Shown here one piece after another: positions 7,246 through 11,644 of a DNA stretch of 11,644 bases. The notes below the pieces were generated by a model, which worked only from the letters and a program-made list of their open reading frames with translations, was not told where the DNA came from and ran no database searches. This stretch comes from Pseudomonadota bacterium (lineage in GTDB: Bacteria; Pseudomonadota; Gammaproteobacteria; Burkholderiales; Gallionellaceae). Every line of letters starts with the position of its first letter. Position 1 is the stretch's first letter. The DNA is taken from assembly GCA_021822115.1 (NCBI GenBank), contig JAJZSA010000069.1:1-11644 (forward strand). Direction: 5' to 3'. Position numbers and translations under genes: made by a program.

Positions 7246-7351
7246 TGGCGATACGGCGTTGGCTTCCTCGCTCACTCCTTGCCGTGCTAACTGCACTGTC
7301 TGCGTCGTTCGCTCGTCGCCGCCTTGTCTCGCCTGCGAATTTGAGCCGGGT
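7246..7351. repeat. Probable dispersed repeat between hypD and hypF
   Basis: The 106 bp between the hypD stop and the preferred hypF start is open in the hypF frame. Its translation is low in complexity and unlike any HypF start (SNSQARQGGDERTTQTVQ, then QLARQGVSEEANAVSP). The DNA strongly resembles a phrase I associate with dispersed intergenic repeats of beta-proteobacterial genomes (GCGAGACAAGGCGGCGACGA ... AAGGAGTGAGCGAGGAAGCC on the minus strand). That identification is from memory and not verified. If right, the repeat either separates the two genes or has been read into the start of HypF. Confidence 0.45.
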
Positions 7352-8449
7352 CTACTCACTTGCAGACGCCCTCACGCCGCTGCTCCACCAGATGCGGCAC
7401 GCGCCTTCGTCGGACACCATGCACGGGCCGACCGGCTGCCGGGGGGTGCAGGCTGTGCCATACAGTTTGCATTGGTCCGGGTTGATACGCCCCAGCACCA
7501 CCTGCGCGCAATCGCAGCCCGGCGGCATCTGCCCGGCGCGCTTGCGTGCGGCATCGTTGAAATCGGGGAAACGCGTGCGCGCATCCTGTGCCGCGAAGCG
7601 CGGCGCCAGCACATAGCCGGAAGCCGGGATGATGCCGATGCCGCGCCAGTTGGCATCGCTCACCTCGAACGCCTGCGCCAATTGCCGCTGCGCCGCCGGA
7701 TTGCCGCCGGCACGCACCAGCTCGGGATAACAGTTGTCGAGGAAACGCTTCCCCTCCACCAGCTGGCGCAGCACCGAATACATCGCCGCCAGCAGCGACA
7801 CCGGCGTGAAGCCGGCCACGGCAGCGGGGATGTGATGTTTGTCCACGATGAACTGCCACTCTTCCGGCCCCATCACGGTGGAGACATGGCCAGGCGCGAT
7901 CAGCGCATCGAAGCCCGGCGCACCGGAATCCAGCAGCATGGCGACCGCCGGCCAGGTGAGACGACCCGACAGCAGCAGCGAGAGATTGTCCGGCACACCT
8001 TCCAGCAGCATCGCCGCCACCGGCGCCATGGTGGTCTCGAAACCGGCGGCGAAGAACACCACCTGGCGCTCGGGATGTTGTTGTGCGATCTGCACCGCCT
8101 CGCGCGGGCTGGCGATCGGCCGCACATCGGCCCCGGCAGCCTTGGCCCGCTCCAGCGAACGCAACTCGCCCTTGGGCACGTTCACCGGCACGCGCAACAT
8201 GTCGCCGAACGCGACCAGGATCACGCCCGCGTGTGCGGCCAGTTGTATCGCTTGGTAGACATCCTCTTCCGGACATACGCACACCGGACAACCGGGTCCC
8301 GCGATCAAGCCGACCGTGTTCGGCAATGCACTGCGCAGCCCGGCCATAGAGATGGAGCGTTCATGTCCGCCGCACACGTTCATGATGCGCAACGGGCGCT
8401 CGATGTTCAGGGCATGGATGCGACCCAGCCAGTCTTGCGCCTCAGGCAT
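7352..8449 (-). CDS. hypD: Hydrogenase maturation iron-sulfur protein HypD
   Basis: HypD works with HypC as the scaffold on which the Fe(CN)2CO group is built, using a [4Fe-4S] cluster and redox thiols. The 365-residue protein has NVCGGHE (C26), the GPGCPVCVCP motif (C54, C57, C59), AAGFETT, and GFTPVSLLAAMYSVLRQL. It also has the cysteine-rich C-terminal cluster region CDCAQVVLGRINPDQCKLYG...ACTP...GPCMVSDEGACRIWW. I chose ATG 8449 (MPEAQDW) because GAGGT lies six bases upstream and the gene then overlaps the end of hypC by 8 bp, as usual for this pair. The frame is open nine codons further up without support. It is co-transcribed with hypC upstream and hypF downstream. Confidence 0.96.
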   Translation of the reverse strand: MPEAQDWLGRIHALNIERPLRIMNVCGGHERSISMAGLRSALPNTVGLIAGPGCPVCVCPEEDVYQAIQLAAHAGVILVAFGDMLRVPVNVPKGELRSLERAKAAGADVRPIASPREAVQIAQQHPERQVVFFAAGFETTMAPVAAMLLEGVPDNLSLLLSGRLTWPAVAMLLDSGAPGFDALIAPGHVSTVMGPEEWQFIVDKHHIPAAVAGFTPVSLLAAMYSVLRQLVEGKRFLDNCYPELVRAGGNPAAQRQLAQAFEVSDANWRGIGIIPASGYVLAPRFAAQDARTRFPDFNDAARKRAGQMPPGCDCAQVVLGRINPDQCKLYGTACTPRQPVGPCMVSDEGACRIWWSSGVRASASE

Positions 8450-8678
8450 CGCGCACCTCGGCCGCCAGCACCTCATCCAGCAGCTCCCAGGTCGAGCGCG
8501 CTTCCTGCTCGGTCATCACCTGCAAGGCATAGCCGACATGCACCATCACGTGGTCACCGACCTTGACCTCCTCGCCCTGCAACATGAACAGACTCACCTC
8601 GCGCGAAACGCCCTTGGCCTCGCAGCGCGCGTTGTAACCATCGATGCTCATGACCTGCATGGGGATGCCGAGACACAT
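8442..8678 (-). CDS. hypC: Hydrogenase maturation chaperone HypC
   Basis: A small scaffold chaperone (78 residues) of the HypC/HupF family. It binds HypD and the iron group and delivers it to the hydrogenase large-subunit precursor. It begins MCLGIPMQV, with the essential Cys2 exposed after removal of Met1, and has the family features GVSREVSLFML and VGDHVMVHVGYALQ. The conserved MCLGIP start fixes the initiation codon at 8678, although the frame is open upstream to about 8753. It is the first gene of the minus-strand hypCDFE run and overlaps hypD by 8 bp. Neither hypA nor hypB precedes it; a protease gene diverges instead. Confidence 0.96.
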   Translation of the reverse strand: MCLGIPMQVMSIDGYNARCEAKGVSREVSLFMLQGEEVKVGDHVMVHVGYALQVMTEQEARSTWELLDEVLAAEVRDA

Positions 8679-8761
8679 GGATAACCACCAAGGATGATTG
8701 AAGTCGTCACATTCTAATGCTAGATTGCCGTCCGTCGTTGACTCACCATCCATCAGATGTC
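8679..8761. promoter_or_regulatory. Divergent promoter region between hypC and the protease gene
   Basis: The 83-bp spacer must start both the hypCDFE and the hydrogenase transcripts unless they are fed from further away. Facing right, TTGAAG (8698-8703) and TAGATT (8721-8726) are separated by exactly 17 bp and each matches consensus at 4 of 6 bases. Facing left, TAGAAT (plus 8711-8716) is a 5-of-6 -10 box without a good -35. The two would overlap, which could make the operons compete. I saw no clear sigma54 -24/-12 pair. Confidence 0.4.
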
Positions 8762-9241
8762 ATGAGTAGAACCGGCAGCACATTGATCCTCGGTATCGGC
8801 AACAACCTGTTGCGCGACGAAGGCGCGGGGATACATGCGCTGTACCGCCTGCGCGACGAGCTGGCGGATCGCGACGACATCACCTTCATCGACGGCGGCA
8901 CCCTGAGTTTCACCCTCGCCAGCCATATCGAAGACGCCGACCGTCTCATCGTCATCGACGCCGCCCAACTCAACGCTGTGCCCGGACACTCGCAGGTGTT
9001 CGAAGGCGATGACATGGATACTTTCCTCGGCAGCCAGCGCAAGCGCAGCGTGCATGAGGTCAGCCTGCTGGACCTGATGATGATCGCCCGCCTCGCCGAC
9101 CACCTGCCGACACAACGCGCGCTGATCGGCATCCAGCCGGCGGAGATCGATTGGGGCGAACTGCCATCACCTGCCGTTTCCACCGCCTTGCCGCAAGTTT
9201 GCGCCCAGGCGAAACAGATCATCGCAGCATGGCAAGCATGA
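8762..9241 (+). CDS. hynD: [NiFe] hydrogenase maturation endopeptidase (HyaD/HynD type)
   Basis: This protease removes the C-terminal extension of the hydrogenase large subunit after nickel insertion. The 159-residue protein shows the family start LILGIGNNLLRDEGAG (8-23) and the three expected nickel-sensing ligands: Glu20, Asp66 (in VIDAAQ) and His98 (in RSVHEVSLLD). IGIQP (122-126) is also typical. I chose ATG 8762 (MSRTGSTLILGIGN) because it places the glycine-rich motif at the usual distance; an ATG at 8717 would add 15 residues unlike the family. No strong ribosome site is visible. The stop overlaps the next gene as ATGA. The hynD symbol is inferred from the Isp-type hydrogenase that follows; hupD/hyaD would be equally defensible. 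Confidence 0.93.
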   Translation: MSRTGSTLILGIGNNLLRDEGAGIHALYRLRDELADRDDITFIDGGTLSFTLASHIEDADRLIVIDAAQLNAVPGHSQVFEGDDMDTFLGSQRKRSVHEVSLLDLMMIARLADHLPTQRALIGIQPAEIDWGELPSPAVSTALPQVCAQAKQIIAAWQA

Positions 9242-9639
9242 ACCTGCGCACCATCCCCATCCAGCCCGCCGCCCCCTATTCCGTCGGCAACATCGACGCC
9301 CTGCTACACGAGATCGCCACCCTGCTGCAACGTTACGTCGAGCATGGCGAGAGCGCCCAGATCGACCTCAAGAGCCTGCCGTTCGCCCCGGCCGAATACG
9401 AGGGCCTGCGCACGGCACTCGGGCGCGGCGAAGTCAGCGCGCGCCTGGATGCCATCGGCGATTCCGAGATCTATGAGACGCAATTCCCCGGCGTCTGGTG
9501 GGTGACGCACCACAATGTGGAAGGCGACGTGGTCGCCGACCTGATCGAGATCGCCGCCGTGCCTGCCATCCTGCCCAGTCAGCCGGAAGACGTGCGCGAC
9601 GGATTGGAAAGATTGCAGAAGAACATATCAGGCCGTTGA
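9238..9639 (+). CDS. Half-size HupH/HyaF-like hydrogenase expression protein
   Basis: A 133-residue protein matching the C-terminal domain of HupH/HyaF, accessory proteins linked with small-subunit maturation of group 1 hydrogenases. The recognisable part is LGRGEVSARL...DSEIYETQFPGVWWVTHHN...GDVVADLIEIAAVP (about 61-110). HupH and HyaF are roughly 280 residues with two related halves; only one is present, and there is no sign of a frameshift or remnant around it. The ATG at 9238 overlaps the protease stop as ATGA; another in-frame ATG lies three codons upstream (9229). It is soluble, with no signal peptide or membrane segment. Its exact role is not known to me beyond the family association. 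Confidence 0.8.
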   Translation: MNLRTIPIQPAAPYSVGNIDALLHEIATLLQRYVEHGESAQIDLKSLPFAPAEYEGLRTALGRGEVSARLDAIGDSEIYETQFPGVWWVTHHNVEGDVVADLIEIAAVPAILPSQPEDVRDGLERLQKNISGR

Positions 9640-9855
9640 ATCGTCGCGAGGACGGCCAGATGCAAGGCGCACGGCGCGCAGAAACCGGAATGCACATGTC
9701 GAGCATCCGGAATGCACATGTCGAGCATGAGGATTTCGACAACGCAGTGGCGGCGTATGCTCATGCGCAAAGCGCGTTATGCAGAAACCAACACCGCGCA
9801 ACGCAGCAGATGGCTGCCGCAGTAGATTCGATGGCCTGATGAGTGAGGTGACACG
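9640..9855. promoter_or_regulatory. Spacer upstream of the hydrogenase structural genes
   Basis: A 216-bp gap before the small-subunit gene, much longer than the other plus-strand junctions. It carries a perfect 22-bp tandem repeat (9685-9728) and ends with GAGGTG (9845-9850), the ribosome site of the small subunit. It is a natural place for a separate structural-gene promoter. I could not find a convincing sigma70 or sigma54 pair by eye, nor a terminator for the preceding genes. Confidence 0.35.
9685..9728. repeat. Perfect 22-bp tandem duplication
   Basis: Two identical, directly adjoining copies (9685-9706 and 9707-9728) begin CCGGAATGCACA and end GTCGAGCAT. Each copy contains ATGC and GCAT as inverted 4-bp arms around ACATGTCGA, the shape of a small dyad protein site. 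The period of 22 bp is about two turns of DNA, so two bound dimers would lie on one face. It is not in a gene I can support. Confidence 0.85.
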
Positions 9856-10947
9856 ATGAAAGAACACGAAACACTGGGACAGCGATTACAGGAACAAGGC
9901 ATCAGCCGCCGTTCCTTCCTCAAGTTCTGTGCCGCGATGGCGACCATGATGGCGTTGCCGCCGGGCAGCGCGCAGGCCATCGCCGCTGCGCTGGTACAGG
10001 CGAAGCGTCCATCGGTGATCTGGCTGTCGTTCCAGGAATGCACCGGCTGCACTGAGTCGCTGACGCGCTCGCACTCGCCCACGCTGGAGAGCCTGATCTT
10101 CGACATGATCTCGCTCGACTATCACCACACCTTGCAAGCCGCCTCCGGCTTCGGCGCCGAGCAGGCACGCGAGGAGGCGATGCAGACGTTCTACGGTAAA
10201 TACCTGTTGCTGGTGGACGGCTCCATCCCGCTCAACGATGGCGGCGTGTATTCCACCATCGCCGGCCGTACCAACCTGGACCTGTTGCAGGAAGCCGCCA
10301 AGGGCGCTGCGGCCATCGTCGCGGTGGGCAGTTGTGCCGCGTTCGGCGGCCTGCCCAACGCCCAGCCCAACCCCACCGGCGCAGTGGCGGTATCCGACAT
10401 CGTGAAGGACAAACCCATCATCAACATCTCCGGCTGCCCGCCCATCCCGGCGGTGATCACCGGCGTGCTGGCGCATTACCTGACCTTCGGTGCGCTGCCC
10501 GCACTCGATGCCTTGGGCCGCCCCAAGGCCTTCTACGGCGAGACCATCCACGACCGCTGCTATCGCCGCCCGATGTACGAACAGGGCAAGTTCGCCAAGA
10601 CCTTCGACGACGAAGGTGCACGCAACGGCTGGTGCCTGTACGAACTGGGCTGCAAGGGGCCGACCACGCACAACGCCTGTGCCACCACCAAGTGGAACGG
10701 CGGTGCCGGTTTCCCGATCGAGGCCGGTCACGGTTGCATCGGTTGCTCGGAGCCGAAGTTCTGGGATGCCGGCAGCTTCTATGCACCGTTGCCCGCGCCC
10801 GCTGCCGATGTCAGCAGCGTCGCCAAGGCAGCGGCCGTCATCGGTGCCGGTGCGGCCGTGGCGGTCAGCGCCATGGACCGTGCCAAACGCCAGCAGGCAC
10901 AACGGACGCGCGAGAAACTCACCATCGCAGACCTGAAAGGGGAATGA
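9856..10947 (+). CDS. hynS: [NiFe] hydrogenase small subunit, Isp-type (group 1e)
   Basis: The electron-transfer subunit of a membrane-linked H2-converting enzyme, 363 residues. A Tat signal (S17-RRSFLK) is followed by a hydrophobic stretch, so the folded complex is exported to the periplasm. Cluster ligands: proximal [4Fe-4S] C62, C65, C160, C194; distal [4Fe-4S] H232, C235, C260, C266; medial [3Fe-4S] C275, C294, C297. The two extra proximal cysteines of oxygen-tolerant group 1d enzymes are glycines here (Gly64, Gly165), so a standard proximal cluster is expected. A hydrophobic alanine-rich C-terminal helix (about 321-340) probably anchors it in the membrane. GAGGTG sits five bases before the ATG. 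The next gene is isp1 and not the large subunit, which is the hallmark of Isp hydrogenases (Allochromatium, Thiocapsa, Aquifex). The large subunit should lie right of the window. Confidence 0.95.
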   Translation: MKEHETLGQRLQEQGISRRSFLKFCAAMATMMALPPGSAQAIAAALVQAKRPSVIWLSFQECTGCTESLTRSHSPTLESLIFDMISLDYHHTLQAASGFGAEQAREEAMQTFYGKYLLLVDGSIPLNDGGVYSTIAGRTNLDLLQEAAKGAAAIVAVGSCAAFGGLPNAQPNPTGAVAVSDIVKDKPIINISGCPPIPAVITGVLAHYLTFGALPALDALGRPKAFYGETIHDRCYRRPMYEQGKFAKTFDDEGARNGWCLYELGCKGPTTHNACATTKWNGGAGFPIEAGHGCIGCSEPKFWDAGSFYAPLPAPAADVSSVAKAAAVIGAGAAVAVSAMDRAKRQQAQRTREKLTIADLKGE

Positions 10948-10949
10948 GC

Positions 10950-11606
10950 ATGGACCAGGAAATGTTGCTCTGGGTACGCGGCACCGGTCTACAGATCGCT
11001 GCTGCGGTGTTCGTGATCGGCATGGCCTACCGCATGCTGCATCTGCTGTTGCTCGGTCGCAGGCAGTCGCTGGCCGAGGCACGCGGCTCGGAATGGTCGG
11101 GCGGTCTGCGCACCATGTTGCGCCGCAGTTTCGTGCTGCCGCGATTGAGCGCGCGCGGCAAGTTCACGGTGATCGCCGGTTACCTGTTCCATCTCGGTTT
11201 CTTCATCACCTTCTTCTTCCTCAGCCAGCACATCGACCTGTTGCGTGCCGTGCTAGGCGTACACTGGCCCGCCTTGCCGCGCGGCGTGATCGACATGACG
11301 GCCGTGCTGTCCATCGCCGCCATGATCGCGCTGCTGGTGCACCGTTTCATCGACCCGGTGAAACGCATGCTGTCCGACTACCAGGACTATCTCACCTGGC
11401 TGCTCTCCTTCCTGCCGCTACTGACCGGCTTCATGCTGCTGCGCGAGATCGGCTTCCAGTACGTCACGCTGCTCACCCTGCATATCCTGAGCGTGGAGCT
11501 GCTGTTGATCGTCGCCCCCTTCACCAAACTCGCCCACATGTTCTCGACCTTCATCGCGCGCTGGTACAACGGCGCGGTGAACGGGTTCAAGGGCATCGAG
11601 GCCTAG
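10950..11606 (+). CDS. isp1: Hydrogenase membrane cytochrome b-like subunit Isp1
   Basis: A 218-residue integral membrane protein of the NarI/DsrM/HdrE cytochrome-b type. About five hydrophobic segments are visible (roughly 12-35, 73-95, 114-132, 148-165, 171-195). His178 and His196 are 18 residues apart, as are two heme b ligands of NarI; His81 and possibly His94 or His131 could complete two heme sites. It probably passes electrons between the periplasmic hydrogenase and the quinone pool or the cytoplasmic Isp2. I chose ATG 10950 because AAAGGGG (10936-10942) ends seven bases before it; an in-frame ATG at 10944, overlapping the hynS stop, is too close to that site. The position directly after the small subunit and before a further gene fits the hynS-isp1-isp2-hynL order, so I prefer Isp1 to a HyaC-type cytochrome. 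Confidence 0.88.
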   Translation: MDQEMLLWVRGTGLQIAAAVFVIGMAYRMLHLLLLGRRQSLAEARGSEWSGGLRTMLRRSFVLPRLSARGKFTVIAGYLFHLGFFITFFFLSQHIDLLRAVLGVHWPALPRGVIDMTAVLSIAAMIALLVHRFIDPVKRMLSDYQDYLTWLLSFLPLLTGFMLLREIGFQYVTLLTLHILSVELLLIVAPFTKLAHMFSTFIARWYNGAVNGFKGIEA

Positions 11607-11615
11607 GAGACGGAC

Positions 11616-11644
11616 ATGGCTACTACCCTTCAGCGCGGCATCAA
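11616..11644 (+). CDS. isp2: Start of next gene, probably isp2 (partial)
   Basis: Only the first nine full codons are present (MATTLQRGI) before the window ends. AGGAGA (11605-11610), which overlaps the isp1 stop, lies five bases before the ATG, so this is a real translated start in the same operon. Its identity as Isp2, an HdrD/DsrK-like iron-sulfur protein, is inferred only from the operon order of Isp hydrogenases; the residues themselves show nothing diagnostic. Confidence 0.5.

Noticed and set aside
7205..8566. 453-codon plus-strand frame opposite hypD and the start of hypF
   Set aside because: Antisense shadow of well-supported hyp genes with no domain of its own.
8679..8753. N-terminal extension of HypC to 8753
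   Set aside because: HypC proteins begin MCLGIP with an essential Cys2; the extension would bury that residue.
9690..9839. Short plus-strand frame (about 49 codons) running through the 22-bp repeat to just before hynS
   Set aside because: No ribosome site and no recognisable motif. The 22-bp duplication is not a multiple of three, so it would shift the frame. It is kept as a spacer.
9640..9855. Search for a sigma54 (-24/-12) promoter before the hydrogenase genes
   Set aside because: GG and GC pairs such as that around TGGCGGCGTATGC do not keep the required 10-base spacing.
9886..11082. 398-codon minus-strand frame opposite hynS
   Set aside because: Antisense to the hydrogenase small subunit, all of whose cluster ligands are intact on the plus strand.

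Overview
The window reads as a stretch of a sulfur-oxidising proteobacterial chromosome. It is high in GC, with dense, often overlapping genes. The gene content (a quinone-linked sulfite dehydrogenase of the SoeAB type, a DsrC-like protein, and an Isp-type membrane-bound [NiFe] hydrogenase) and the style of the intergenic repeats suggest a beta-proteobacterium (Gallionellaceae/Sulfuricellaceae-like), or less likely a purple sulfur gamma-proteobacterium. No rRNA, tRNA, CRISPR array, transposase or phage gene is visible.

Layout. (1) Positions 1-3128, minus strand: a molybdopterin oxidoreductase catalytic subunit (soeA) followed by the N-terminal part of its [4Fe-4S] electron-transfer subunit (soeB, cut by the window start). 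They are joined by an ATGA overlap. (2) 3129-3430: a divergent control region with imperfect direct repeats, a good promoter candidate and a 13-bp palindrome. (3) 3431-3796, plus strand: a DsrC/TusE-family protein that has lost both C-terminal cysteines. (4) 3797-8678, minus strand: the [NiFe] cofactor maturation genes in transcript order hypC-hypD-hypF-hypE. Repeat-like DNA lies between hypD and hypF and between hypF and hypE. hypE and the dsrC-like gene converge with no intergenic base. (5) 8679-8761: an 83-bp divergent promoter region. (6) 8762-11644, plus strand: a hydrogenase maturation endopeptidase, a half-size HupH/HyaF-like protein, a 216-bp spacer with a perfect 22-bp tandem repeat, the Tat-exported hydrogenase small subunit, the membrane cytochrome-b-like Isp1, and the first codons of what is probably isp2.

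How they fit together. HypF, HypE, HypC and HypD make the Fe(CN)2CO part of the [NiFe] site. The endopeptidase trims the large subunit, which is expected beyond the right edge. The small subunit is exported by Tat and carries electrons from the NiFe site towards Isp1/Isp2, relatives of DsrM/DsrK and HdrE/HdrD. The small subunit-isp1 order is diagnostic of group 1e (Isp) hydrogenases, in which two genes separate the small and large subunits. SoeAB oxidises sulfite in the cytoplasm and, with a membrane SoeC expected to the left, feeds quinone. The window therefore joins H2 turnover and sulfur oxidation. The cysteine-less DsrC-like gene between them is a candidate regulator or binding partner, not a sulfur carrier. 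hypA, hypB, the large subunit and soeC are not in the window.
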